Positions 11,195-23,622 of a stretch of 64,000 bases of DNA are shown in pieces. The translations under genes and the position numbers were made by a program. Where the stretch lies: the NCBI GenBank assembly GCA_003439945.1, contig QVRM01005202.1, positions 512,001-576,000 of the forward strand, read 5' to 3'. The stretch is from Dermanyssus gallinae (Eukaryota; Arthropoda; Arachnida; Mesostigmata; Dermanyssidae). Within the stretch, counting starts at the first letter, position 1. Each line of letters begins with the position of its first letter. The notes beneath the pieces are model-generated. The model was not told where the DNA came from, made no database searches, and saw only the letters and a program-made list of their open reading frames with translations.

Positions 11195-12035
11195 ACTAAC
11201 TACGACAAATAACAACATTACTTAACTATGCTGTAATGGTTTTTAGTTACGCGTAAACAAAATACACGCGGGCCATTTCTGAGGAGATTGATAACCGGCG
11301 ATGAAAAATGGATACTATACAGAAACGTAACACAGAAAAGAAGTTGGGTCCCCAGAGGTTCTCAGGCCGCAGCTATCCCTAAACCCAAAATTCATCAGAA
11401 GAAGGTTATGCTGTGCTGCTGGTGGGACTGTAAGGGCGTCGTGTATTTTGAGCTGCTTCCAATGGGTCAGACGATAAACTCCGTCGTCTATTGCAGACAA
11501 CTCGAAGATTTGAAGGCTGCAGTAGCAACGAAGCGCCCGGAATTGTCAAACAGGTGGGGCGTCACTTTTCAACATGATAAGGCGATACCACACAAAAGTT
11601 TGGCCACCCGGCAAAACTTGGCGGAGTTTGACTGGGATGTGCTGCCGCACCCAGCTTATAGTTCCGACTTCGCACTGATCACTGATCTGATTATCACTTG
11701 TTCAGGTCTCTCCAGAACTTCCTTGATGGCACAACATTTGAATCTTTGGAGGCTATAAAAAATCACCTCACTCAGTATTTCGACGAGAAGGACAAGGCGT
11801 TCTGGGAGAAAGGAATCATGGATCTACCGAGGCGATGGGCGAAGGTTATCGAACAAAACGGTCAATATATCATTGAATAAAAATACTGTTGTCTGCATAA
11901 ATAAGGCTCTTTAAAATCGGGTAAAAAAAGCCGACGAACTTTTTGACTTACCTAATAACTAACTACGACAAATAACAACATTACTTAACTATGCTGTAAT
12001 GGTTTTTAGTTACGCGTAAACAAAATACACGCGGG
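10510..12035 (+). repeat. 763-bp tandem duplication of the mariner 3' half
   Basis: Unit 1 is 10510-11272 and unit 2 is 11273-12035, directly abutting. Each contains the catalytic half of the transposase, the 3' inverted repeat (11165-11192 and 11928-11955) and about 80 bp of right flank ending CGCGGGC. About six single-base differences were counted by eye, including TAA in unit 1 against TCA in unit 2 after LIITC. The frameshift before the third Asp is shared, so it predates the duplication. The result is one 5' terminus with two 3' termini. Confidence 0.93.
11288..11880 (+). pseudogene. Second copy of the mariner transposase C-terminal half
   Basis: Carried by unit 2 of the tandem duplication. 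It starts at ITGDEKWILY and ends at the same GQYIIE stop as the first copy. It lacks the N-terminal DNA-binding half and keeps the frameshift before SDYHL, so it cannot encode a transposase. Confidence 0.9.
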
Positions 12036-12049
12036 CACTATATAGTGTT

Positions 12050-13440
12050 GGTGAAGGTAATCAATTATTGAAAGGTCGTGATGATGATACAGCGGGATTA
12101 TTTAGTAGTCAGAGACGCCCTGGTGGTTCAAAGAGACAATGCCAAGATGAATGAGTTCGAGGCGGTGTCAGGACTTAAGTTCAACGACGTCAAATTCGAG
12201 GTTTTCTTCCTTCTTCTTTCAAGCGGACTCCTATCCCGGCTCCGTGCTTCAAATGGAGCGCATTCGTGTGTCAGCTGTCAGGTTGATTCCTAATCACGAA
12301 TTCCAGCTTCTAGGGGGTTTCTACGACTCTATTGGCTGACCTTTAACTAAAAAGCTCCCAGCATTCCACCTGCTACGCTTGAGTTTGCCAACTCCGAGGC
12401 TGATGTACCTCTTGCGTTGCTCACGAGCCTATGTCGAACCGGACCTGCTTCAATCGTTCGACGAAATCTTGCAAAGTGTCCTTCAGGGTATCTTCAATGT
12501 TTAGCTTAGGAAAACCTCTTGGTTACAAGCTTCGCTTCCGACGTCCGGTTGGAAGAATAGGAACTTGCATAGCTTTGCAAATTGCTATTTCTACCTACTC
12601 CGAGTCCTTCAAAAACACAAAGACATTAGTGTCAGGGATCGCACCACTGGATGATTACTCCAGCTTTGTCGCCCAAATGGAACAAGCCTGCCGCTTCTAT
12701 GCAGATACGTGGGGTTCACTGCCTGAACGCATTTCAGAATCAAACTTCCATTTTGTTAAGTCGATCCAGGGGCAATTCAGGATGGGCCAGGCAAACAACA
12801 TTAAGCGGCAAGCGCGACTAAGAGCCGCGATCGATCCGATGAGCGGCAAATGACTTTAGACAACTTTTTCATCGCAGCTGGAGACGATGCTGGATGCTGC
12901 GTTTGGGGGAATCAGTTTGCTTCACACATAAGTGTGCAAAATGTGACATACCGGTGTTTTTGCCTGAAAGAAGAGCGCCGGTAGGTTCTCAAGACCTTCA
13001 GTTCTGAGCGACATAATTCACCGGGCAATGCAGTTGGCCCACATACCTGCAGTCAAAGAGCCGGTCGGTCTGTCATTAAGCAGCCAATTGTATCAGGATG
13101 GCCTGACTCTAAATCTATGCTCGCCACTCTGCACAGCTGCCGCTGGCCTTTATAAAGACCACAAGTAGGCGTAATGTCGTAAACTGGAGCAAAGCTTTAT
13201 TGTTTAACCAATCGCCTTCGAAAGATTAGATTCAGTGGGAAAGGTCACAAGGAGTTTTCTGACGGAGCTTAGATCCGGAGTTGCTTGTAGGCATGGCAGT
13301 TTTGCTACAGACGATATCTGTTGAAATTCAACGCGGAAACGTTGCCTCAATTGTTCGTTTCTTGGCCACGGACAAGGGACTCCCATTCTGCCGTACCCGA
13401 ATCGAGCCGGCGTCGAGAATCCATGTGCAGCAGAAGAACC
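12050..13440 (+). mobile_element. Degenerate REL-type non-LTR retrotransposon, 3' half
   Basis: Successive plus-strand fragments in shifting frames match one element from the RT palm to its C-terminus: FEAVSGLKFNDVKFEVF (about 12153-12203), YVEPDLLQSFDEILQSVLQG (about 12430-12490), APLDDYSSFVAQMEQACRFY followed by ADTWGSLPERISES (about 12645-12745), a poorly preserved Cys/His segment (12900-13060), and LRSGVA then ISVEIQRGNVASIVRFL at 13268-13368. Between the Cys/His segment and the end, the endonuclease core appears to be deleted. Frameshifts and stops abound. The 3' side leads into a TA array at 13445. Confidence 0.72.
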
Positions 13441-13443
13441 TAA

Positions 13444-13444
<1 letters not shown>

Positions 13445-13482
<38 letters not shown>
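13445..13482 (+). repeat. TA array, 38 bp
   Basis: Separates the element at 12050-13440 from the endonuclease fragment that starts at once on its right. Confidence 0.95.
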
Positions 13483-13484
<2 letters not shown>

Positions 13485-13815
13485 GACGACTCCCGTCGAC
13501 CTGACGGGATGACCCTAACAGCCTTTGAGGGTGGGAAAATACTCGTCTGACGCTACCGTGACTGACTCTATAGCAGGTCAGACCTCGAAGGTCAGACACG
13601 GCGCCACCCAGGCTAATTATGCTGTTTCGCAGGCGGAGAAAAATAAGTGTCGGAAATATGCATCTATCAGAGACTATGGATTTTCGACCTTTGCTTTTGA
13701 GATCTTAAGGGGCCCAGGTAAAATTACTGAGGGAGTTATTACTAAGGTATGCAAGTGTCTCAGATTGGCCACGGGGACCTACGCGCTAGTGAATTATATA
13801 TTGAATTATATATAG
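13483..13815 (+). mobile_element. REL endonuclease/C-terminal fragment of a non-LTR element
   Basis: Two plus-strand frames meet with a shift near 13548. The first reads RPDGMTLTAFEGGKILV and the second DATVTDSIAGQTSKVRHG, then KNKCRKYASIRDYGFSTFAF and VCKCLRLATG. The PD...D arrangement and the following K(C/Y)RKYASI block are the signature of the restriction-like endonuclease and tail of R2/R4-like elements. The upstream RT is absent (5' truncation), and the fragment is bracketed by TA arrays on both sides. Confidence 0.75.
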
Positions 13816-13819
13816 TGAA

Positions 13820-13820
<1 letters not shown>

Positions 13821-13893
<73 letters not shown>

Positions 13894-13910
13894 AGAGAGA
13901 AGGAGAGAGA
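13821..13910 (+). repeat. TA array followed by GA tract
   Basis: A TA run of about 50 bp passes directly into GA repeats from 13871. It flanks the 3' end of the endonuclease fragment. Confidence 0.95.
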
Positions 13911-14675
13911 TTTTTTGGAAAAATATTTCCCTATCTTATTTAGAGGTTATAGGTTGGACTATTACATTTTAATTATTGCCGTACTTCCAGTGCTCGTATG
14001 CGATGCCACGCTTTCTATGCGGGGGTGTCCAGTACCGTTCAATCGCTCCTTTACAAGAAGGAAAGACACTGCCAAAAAAAGACTTTCGTCGTTTGGTTGT
14101 GTTACATGTTATGCATGATCTTTATTTTCGTGCGATAAATATAGGAAGTCGAGTATGTCAAGTGTATTCAACGAGAAGGTAATTTACAATAATGACAAAC
14201 GCGATAATTTATGAGCGTAGACTTAATCGCCCGAAGAACGCGATGAATGGCACAAGAGCCTGAGTTATGTCACGCATGTTAATAGCTGATTGTCGAATGA
14301 TTGACACCTAGCCAATCGGTTTGTCTACAAGCGCATGTCGGTTCTTCTTCAGCAAGATAGATCGTACTATGAGTATACCGCTGCTCGCTTCAAGTTTTTA
14401 ATGCAAAGCGATCGATCGTTCAGTAACGAACGCATAACTGCCATGCTCTCTCTATATTACATTCATTCATTCCGCGTTTCATGAAATCTCTGGCTAGCGG
14501 ATGGTGCCTTGAACTCAGTGCCCAAATCCCTCGCAAGATCCAATCCTATAACCTCTTAGTCCTCGTCAGTCGTTCCCTTGCTTTGTCGCTAGTTTTATGC
14601 GATTGTTTTTTTCTATATATTTCTATATGTATCAATCTGCCCCTGCACGTCTTCAATCGTACCGTACTGGACCGG
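13911..14675. other. No gene recognised; downstream of the cuticle gene
   Basis: This lies just 3' of the minus-strand cuticle gene and may hold its 3' UTR. Only short fortuitous frames are present. GCATAAAAC near 14595 on the minus strand is a weak candidate polyadenylation signal. Confidence 0.4.
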
Positions 14676-17600
14676 CTACTTCTTTCGGTAGCCTAGTGGC
14701 GCCGGAGAATACGAGTATCCGTAGAATGTTGGCGCATGCCCGTACATCCATTGGTAGACCTTCGTGTAGGCGTGAGGCTTGACGAGCTCGTGACTGTAGC
14801 CGTTGGCTCCAGCCGTTGTGGTCGAAACTCCGGACGAGACCAGACCGTGGGCGCCTTCATGCACAGGGCCGGCAACGATGTGGCCGGCACTTGCAGGGGC
14901 GGCGACAATGTGGCCGGCACCTTCATGGGTGGCGGCCACGATGTGGCCAGCACCTCCGTGGGCGCCGACGATGTGGCCCGAACCTCCATGGGCGGCGACA
15001 ATGTGGCTAGCAGCTACAGGGGCGGCGGCGACGGGAACCGGCTCGGCCGCAAACGCAGGGGCCGCATAGAAGACGGGCTTGGGCACCGTCGCCTCGACGG
15101 CCAGCGGTCCATAACTGTAGGCCGGCTGAATCTTGGCGGTGGGCACGGGTGCCTTGGCGTACACAGGCACACTGTAGGCGGACGCCGCGCCAGTCAATCT
15201 AGCTGAGTGGCCGGCGGTAGCGTAGCCGACGGGCCCGTAACGATACGGTGCGCCGCCGGCAGGGAACGCCGCCGGATGAACGCCGTACGCGATTGGGCCG
15301 ACGGGCGAGGCCTAACCCCAGCAGAAGGGTGCTTGCTCGTTAGTCATATACAGATATCAATATATTCATGCGTCATTTAGGTCAACCTCCGATCCGGCCG
15401 AGTCGTGGACGGCGGTGAGTGTGCAGCTCTAGAAGCATATAAACTACGGTTGTTCTGTGACTGGTTGTCTTTAACGGTTACCTACCTACGTATGATTAGG
15501 TGCACGAAATTGTGCTGTATGTGTGTGTGTTTTGTTACCTCGTAGGAGCCATAGTACGCCCTGCTCGGGGCATACACGGCAGGCGCAGCAATCTGCAAAC
15601 ATTAATTCAAGTGACAAAGACGTAGTATATTTCACATTTTTTACATTCACACGCGCACATACATTTAAACATGCACACACGCACACAAACATATGCATAT
15701 ATATAATACTCTATTTCTGAAGATTGTAGTACGCATTTTTGGGTGAGGATAAGGACCGTCAACTCATCGATCAGGCGGCTACCATCGTGTTCATACTATT
15801 TTTTGGGCAGGTTTGCTAACAACATTTCTTGGACAATGTCTAAATAGGAACAGCTTTTAAGATCTAAGGCTAGGAAAGCATACAGAGGCTACCACGAACT
15901 ACGCTTTTCCAAAGTTTATTCGAATCTTCTATATCTAGATGATTTAGCCGATCTATTCTCTGTCTATTTTGCTGGTTTAACCTCAACTGCTTTCACCTTG
16001 TTCTGACCACCTTCTTGAATACCAATTTATATTTCTTCTTATTCGAAATTCACCTTATGAAAAAATCCTCCCTCTATACTGATCTTTCAAAGCATTTTGT
16101 TTAAAGTCTTAGAAAATGCGTTCACGTCGTAGTTAACCCGTGAGTGAGATTTCAAACAGCACTCGCCATATTTCACTGAAATTGAATCATTCGAAACGAT
16201 AGAGCTACAGTGATCCACGTGTGGGCAGTTTTCGCTCAACAGCATCTTAGCAACTTTGCAATGACTGAAGTTTAGTATATTCTTTCAACTAAATGTGCGC
16301 GTCTGAAATTTTAAGCTGATAGGGTCTCACCCTTCTATAGGGTGCTGTAAAGCAGTTCTGTCTGCGGCCACTCGTACTAGACTACGACGCGTGAATTATA
16401 TGTATACACATAAACATTTACATACGCATTTTTTGAGTGTGGATTAGGATCGATTCATCGATCAATTCATCAATCAAGCTTTGTGGTTAGTGTTCGCCTC
16501 GATCTGGTCTAGCAGAGCAAGTTCTTCGTTCTAAAGCGGGCCTACCTTGGCGACCGGAGAGACTGGAGTCGCATAGGGAGTCGCGTAGGCCTTGCCAGCG
16601 TAAGCGAACTGTTTCTGCACCACAACGGGTTCAGCCTGGGCCGCCACTGGCGTCGAATAGGCGGCGGCGTACGACGACGGTACCTTCTCAACGAGCGGAC
16701 CGTATGCGTACCGTGTTCCATCGGCGATGCCCGATGGAGCTGCCGACGCGTACACGGCTCTCGAGTAGATCGGGCCTACCGGAGCGGGAGATGCGACGGC
16801 ATGCGAGTAGATCTTCTCACCGATAGGAGTGACGGGGGCCGCCGAAACGGGGCCCGTGTATGCGGCGTACGTCTTCTCGACAACGGGCCCGCTGACGGCT
16901 ACGGGCGTCGAAATGGGCGCGGGTAGAGGGGTAGCGGCATACGAGGCGTAACCGTTGGGCGCGACGCCCGCCAGGGGGGCGGCCGAATACGAGGCGTAGC
17001 CGTTGGCTGCGACGCCCGCCAGGGGCGCGGCCGCATACGTGCCGTAGCCGTTTGGTGCGGCCGCGTACGAAGAACCATAGGCCTTCTCGGCGACGGGGCC
17101 GACATAGTTGACTTGAGGCGCCGGGAGACGACGGGCAAGGTACGCATCTGCGTACGACACACCCTTCTCGACCACGTGATGGGGTGCGAAGTTGGGCAGC
17201 GAGGAGTATGCGGCGACCTTGTTCACCGCAACCTGTTGTGCACCGGCTACGGGCAAGACGACCTGGGCGGCGGAGGCAACGGGACCAGCAGGGGCGACAA
17301 GGGGCGCGGCAACCGCTACGGGAGCAGCGGGTGCGACGTCAAGGTGTCCGATCGGGGTCACAACGGGCCCAGCCTCGTGGTGAACGGCGGGACTGTGAAG
17401 CGACTTGAAGAACTTCTGGCCGGCAAGGTGTTGCGGCAGGTAGTGATTGAGCATGTTGTCGACCGACGGACCTACCACTGCGGAGAAGTGCATTGGCGCC
17501 TTGTAGACGCCCACCGCAGCTGGAGCCTGCACATGCACGGGTGCAACGGGTGCGGCCACCGCAGGCCCGTACGCGACATGCGCATCACTAGTAGTAGCAA

Positions 17601-19044
17601 CATGACCGGCAGCAACATGACCGGCAGCTACATGACCGGCGGACACGCCGACTGGCACAGTGTATGAGACGGCCCGCTGCAGAGGGTGGGCGGCGGGATG
17701 GCTGGCAAGGTACGAGCCGATGTAGGCCGGCATCTGGCCGATCATGTGCGACACGGACGGGCCGAGCACGGACGAAAAGTGCATCGGCTGCCGGTAGTAG
17801 CCGACAGGGGCGACGACCGGCGCCTCGGCCCCGGCCCCGGCGACCGTGCCGTGCACGTGCACGCCGACAGGTGCCGAATAGGCGCCGATGACTGGCCCCG
17901 CCGCATGGTGCGTGCCCAAGCCTACGTTGACGCCCGTCACGTGGTCGAAGTGCATCGGTGCTGCGTATGGCACCGCCACGGGCGCCTTGTTGATCGTCGT
18001 CGCGGCGGGATCTTCGGGCGCGACGCCGGGCTCGTTTGTCTGAACGGAGGCACGGAATCCGTGCTCGTCGGCCACGTAGGTGACGACACGCACCCGGCCG
18101 TCGGCATCGTGCAGGCCGTACGAACCCACCTTGCGGCCGAGGCTGTCGCCAGTCTCCTTGCGGAACGACCCGCCCGTCGAGTGCTTCTCGTCATAGCCGA
18201 AGTGGTAGTTACCGAGGCCCTGCTCGAGTCGTGCAAATACGTAAGCAGGTAGTCAGAGAGAAGAAGAACCGACAGGTGACACAGAGCACATGCGTGACTC
18301 AAGTTGTCTTGTTTGTTTGTTGTTGGTTTTTTTTCTTCACTGACCATAGCCGACTAACTACGACACGTGTTATTGTCATACCTTACCAGCTACGACATAC
18401 TTTATTGTCACAGCTAACTAGCTACGACATGATTTATGGTCATAGATAACTAAATAAGACATGCCTTATGGTCATACCTAATTAAGTCCGACATGTTCTA
18501 TGGTCATTGCTAGCCGACTAAGACATGTCTTATAATCATAGCTAACTAACTACGACACGTTTCATGGTCATAGCTGACTAACTGCAAAGACTATGCGTAC
18601 TTAAGCATGGCAAAAGACTTGCTTTGCATAATGGAGTATATATAACGAAACAAGGAGAGACAAGAGAATTATGGAGATAACTTAAAACTACCGAAAGCTA
18701 CGTCAGTAGTTGCTTCGCGCATCTTTAGTATTGCAAATTTGCAGTGATTAGGTTTAACGACCTAACCGATTAACGATTTCATGTATCTATATACCATAGA
18801 AAACGATAGCCAGACATGCACATTAAGTAGCCGGTAACTGCGGCTATCTACCTCCGATCTACCGGAGCCAATTCAGGATAGGCTGCTACATTGTCTGCAT
18901 GGTCTAACGGTCTGGGGTACTACTCACGTCTTCACTGCGATACTGCACCGATGTTCCCTCGTCATGGGCCTTCGGCACAACGACGCCAGCGTGGCCAAGA
19001 GCGGCAGCGCACGCGAGTGCTGTTAAAATTCTTATTTCGACGAT
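14676..19044 (-). CDS. R&R-domain cuticular protein, spliced, about 820 aa
   Basis: Four minus-strand exons, all joining in phase 0. (1) About 19030 or 19044 to 18928: hydrophobic leader [15 protein letters not shown], ending VQYRSED at a GTGAGT donor. (2) 18219-16546, 558 codons after [29 protein letters not shown], then [10 protein letters not shown] and [18 protein letters not shown], the Rebers-Riddiford chitin-binding consensus; donor GTAGGC. (3) 15592-15539: [18 protein letters not shown] between TTTGCAG and GTAACA. (4) 15311-14676, ending LGYRKK. After the R&R domain come Ala/Pro/Val-rich repeats, three PMHF motifs, AGHVA repeats, NGYxxYxAAPL repeats and, in exon 4, GHIVA/HGG repeats. 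The product is a structural protein of the chitinous exoskeleton. The initiator ATG lies further upstream; ATGAACAGCAG at 20030-20020 before a GT is one possibility. Frames read on the opposite strand are shadows. Confidence 0.9.
15593..16545 (-). other. Intron of the cuticle gene (large)
   Basis: Starts GTAGGC and ends TTTGCAG on the minus strand, 953 bp and AT-rich. No embedded gene was seen. The intron after it (15538-15312, GTAACA to GGGTTAG) is 227 bp and contains a TG/CA-rich stretch. Confidence 0.75.
18348..18583. repeat. Degenerate 32-bp minisatellite in the cuticle intron
   Basis: About 7.3 copies of a 32-bp unit with the core CTACGACATG and the end TTATGGTCATAG, each copy diverged by several bases. 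It lies inside the intron between the leader exon and the R&R exon. Confidence 0.85.
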
Positions 19045-19083
19045 CTACAACGATAAGAAACATAAGATATTCATTCTTCATTA

Positions 19084-20030
<947 letters not shown>

Positions 20031-21336
20031 TTTGTCGGCTCAAGCGGGTGTACTTGGCCAATTCAAACGGGTGCCCATAACAACATACACTGCCGCCTTC
20101 ATCACCACGCGTTTATCGCGCGCTAGCATCAATCGTGGAAAACACATACATAAGTACAAAGACACAGAGAAGAGAAACGAAGAGACGCATCATCAGAAAG
20201 AATCAGAAGAAGAAGAAGAAGAGAGAAAGAAGGTTCTCGATCGCTTTTCAAGGCTGAAAACGGGCGCAGTGGTTTTCCGTCCGCCTTACAAATCCGCCCA
20301 GTTGCCTTTGTCTCATACGACGCTCAACGAAAACGGCAGAAGCCACGGAAGCGACCTCAGCAAAAACGACAACAGCATTGGACAACCGCCGTAACGGTGT
20401 CAACGGCTTTGCACCGCCGCAGCTGTAGAACAATGCATTGTCTCCAAAGTTCTGTATGCCAGCTAATTACGTTAGGCGTGGTAGGTGTCACTCCAAAGGC
20501 TAACACTTTTCGTTTCGCTTACCGGCGTCTTCCCCACATGTGTTGCTCGTGCATCTGCTTAGTTGGTCGGCACAAAGACAATTCGAGCAAAAATCGGGCA
20601 ATTTTTCCCTTCCCTTCCGCTACCTAAATCGCTCGCAATTCGTTGTAGCTCGTTGTCGCACGCGTCACGCTACACTCGCACATGCCCGCGTCACCGCACG
20701 TGACGCTCATCGGCACCGCTACGATGCAGTTGAAATTCCTCCTATCTGTATCGATAGGCGAGGAAGCTTTGTTTTCGCTTTTAGTGCTATAAGACATGTG
20801 TCACCTCATGCTATCTATGGTATGTCTGCACCGAATGTAGCACAGCGTTTGCATACACCAACGCCAACGCGCAGACACACCCACACATTCTATATACAGT
20901 CCCGTTCACACGCATGTATCGCCTGTTCATGCAGGTTATTTCTGGTCGCAAGGCGTTTTTACAAGTTGTCTTTTATTATAGAAGCAGTTCGCTTCGTTTG
21001 CTTCGGGTTTTTCAGCGGCTCGATTTTTTTCTGTATTTAAACTGCGACTTGCAATCGTTTTGTTGTGGCGTGTGGGACGGCATTGTTTTACGTGTTTTTT
21101 TTTTGTTGCTATCTATGCGTACGTTCATGTTGGTGTGTGTATGTGGTGTGTGTCTGTGCAACACGTGTATGTATGTTTGTTAGACTCTTTGCCGACCAAG
21201 ACTCTGGCGGCGGCAGCGACGACGACGACGACGACAACAACAACAACAACAACATTAACAACAACGGGAGCGATATTCAGCTCTTGTTTTGGCGCTAAGT
21301 AATCGATTCTGGCTGAGATCCGAAATAGGGCCCCCC
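20031..21336. other. No gene recognised
   Basis: Moderately GC-rich in parts, with a GAA/AGA-rich tract at 20205-20230 and CAA triplets at 21227-21265. The longest plus frame (20032-20394) has no recognisable domain. Confidence 0.4.
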
Positions 21337-21448
21337 TGTCCTTCTACCGTTTAGATGTGTCCATATGTATATATATATATATATATATACATGGACACAT
21401 CTAAATAGTAGAAGGACACACTCGCCTTCTACTATTTAGATGTGTCTA
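21337..21448. repeat. Inverted repeat around a TA core plus a third repeat arm
   Basis: The left arm TGTCCTTCTACCGTTTAGAT (starting at 21337) continues into GTGTCCAT and a TA core. The right arm (21391-21418) is its reverse complement with one or two changes. A third copy of the arm in left orientation (CCTTCTACTATTTAGATGTG) follows at 21425-21444. The hairpin would have a stem of about 28 bp capped by the TA run. Confidence 0.85.
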
Positions 21449-23069
21449 TGCGCCGTTGTGGCGTGCCCGTAGTTGCGTCGGAACGAGAGCGACGATTAAG
21501 ACCCACAAACAGAGCGACCTTGTTTTTCTCTTATTATGTACACGTACATATACACTGTTGATGCTATTGCCCCTTGGAGGTGTCATCGTTGTAATAGATG
21601 CGCTAGGGGAAGAGAGCAAAAGTACGAAAGAGAGAAACAAAGGGAACGCACAGAGAGCAGGTGAGAGAATGAGGCAACGAAAAACTAGAGGGTCTGTCGA
21701 GGCGCAGGAGGCCTGTAAAGATTGGATAATGTATCAGATTGTTGACATGAGTTGAGGGGTATTTTACGTCGGCTCGCGTATTCTGCCGGTCCATGGGTTC
21801 CGCCCGACAAATACCCACGATCCATCCGTTTGCCTGTTATGATGGACTGTCATCGTCGTCCTCATAATCGTTGCTACAACAACAACAACAACAACAACAG
21901 CAGCAACAACAGCAACAACAACAACAACTACCGCCCTCCGCCAGTCGTAACAGCTCATTTTGCTGTAGCACCAGCAGAAGCTCAAGCTTAAGAACCGTCA
22001 TCATGATTACTCTCGTTATTACCACAAGATGCTCCCCTTCGACATTGTCGTCGTGCACACGGTCAACATCGTAGCTAAAATGACGGTCCAGCGCCGATTG
22101 TACAGCTGTCGCTCCTTGCTGGCACCGCCAGCATGACCATTGTCGCGACCGACCACCATTGGCTCAAATCACCGACAACAAAGTGTTCAGAAGTTGACCA
22201 CCACCACCACCTCTACCGCTGCCACCATCAAATGCCGCAAGCAAATGTAACAGCGCCGCTAATTAGCGTCGCGCCGCATAGATAAATCGCGCGCGCACCG
22301 TAGCCGCGATCGCGGTCAGCAGGCGCGGCCCGCTGCCGCGCGGGGGGGGGCCGTGGACCGCTAGTTTAGCGGGCTGCCGGCCGCCAAGTCGGCCCATCTA
22401 GCAGTGACCGCTAAGATGACCTTGAACGGTGGAATGCGCCGGTGGTCAGTCTTCCGCCCGCCGCCGCGGCTGTTACTATTCCGGCTTATGTTGGTGCTGC
22501 CGTTCCTGTTTCTGCTGATGGTGCTACCGCTACTCTACCATTAGTATCTAAACCACAACATCCAGACGAGCAGCTTGTTGCTACAGGAGCGGCCGGCTCA
22601 AAACAGTACCAGGAGCAAGGGCGGGAAAGAAGTCCACAACAATCACCGCCACCACCACCATCATGATCAGCCATATCATCACCATCACAAACCCCAAACC
22701 TCACGATGATTGATGGCAGAGTAAATGATGGAGAAGACGAGAGGGGGGAGACGCAAGAAACGGAACGAGATAGATTAAGAGCAAGAAGGCGAAGTGTGAG
22801 TGAGGTATAGAAAGTGTGGAACGACAGTATTTTTGCGGTTTCGACGGCACCGGCTGAAATAACGGCCACGAAGATATTTTTCGACATAGGGTAATATATA
22901 TATATATATATATATATAGAGTAGGGAGACTATAGGGTAATAGTGAAACTGGTACCGCCCTCCTCTGAAAAGAGAGCAGCTGCACCAACAGGCAACGGAA
23001 GTGTCTTTCCTGGTTCGAAGAAAACACCATCAGTTGGTGCATGCGCAATAACGACCGCTATATATAATG
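21449..23069. other. CAA/CAG repeats and a CpG-rich segment; no gene established
   Basis: A CAA/CAG array lies at 21871-21930. Positions 22260-22450 are strongly CpG-rich with TAATTAGC-type motifs and could be a promoter or untranslated exon. A TA run sits at 22891-22918. Open frames here depend on the repeats. Confidence 0.4.
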
Positions 23070-23079
23070 AAGAGAACAG

Positions 23080-23137
<58 letters not shown>

Positions 23138-23542
23138 TAGAGACATTCGAGAGAGAGACAGAGAGAGAGAGAGAGAGAAGAGAGAAGAGAGTAGAGAGAG
23201 AACGATAGGAAGAGAGAGGAGAGATGAGAGAGAATGAGACCGAATTGAGAAGACAGAGATGAGGAGAGAGAGGAGAGAGAGAAGTGAGAGAGGGAGAGAG
23301 AGAGGGTAGAGTAGCCGAGATGATAGAGAGAGATAGATAGAGAGAGATAGTAGGTAGATAGAGAGTGAGAACTAGATAGAGAAGGAGAGAGAGAAGAGAT
23401 AGAGAGATAGATACAAGAGAGAGACAGGAGAGAGTAGCGAGAGATAGATAAGATATAGTATAGATAGAGAGAGGGATGAGAGAGGAGAGATGAGAGAGAA
23501 GAGAGATGACAGAGAGATATAGAGATAGATAGATAGAGATAG

Positions 23543-23545
<3 letters not shown>
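23070..23545 (+). repeat. Polypurine (GA/GATA) tract, ~475 bp
   Basis: Almost entirely purines, mainly GA dinucleotides with GATA variants, followed at once by a TA array (23546-23620). The Leu/Ser-rich frame on the opposite strand is an artefact of the tract. Confidence 0.95.
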
Positions 23546-23573
<28 letters not shown>

Positions 23574-23574
23574 C

Positions 23575-23620
<46 letters not shown>

Positions 23621-23622
<2 letters not shown>

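Noticed and set aside
17113..18252. Several long plus-strand frames across 14.8-18.3 kb
   Set aside because: Antisense shadows of the GC-rich cuticle exons, which have a leader, splice sites and the R&R domain on the minus strand.
23058..23588. 176-codon Ser/Leu-rich minus-strand frame
   Set aside because: Artefact of the GA tract.
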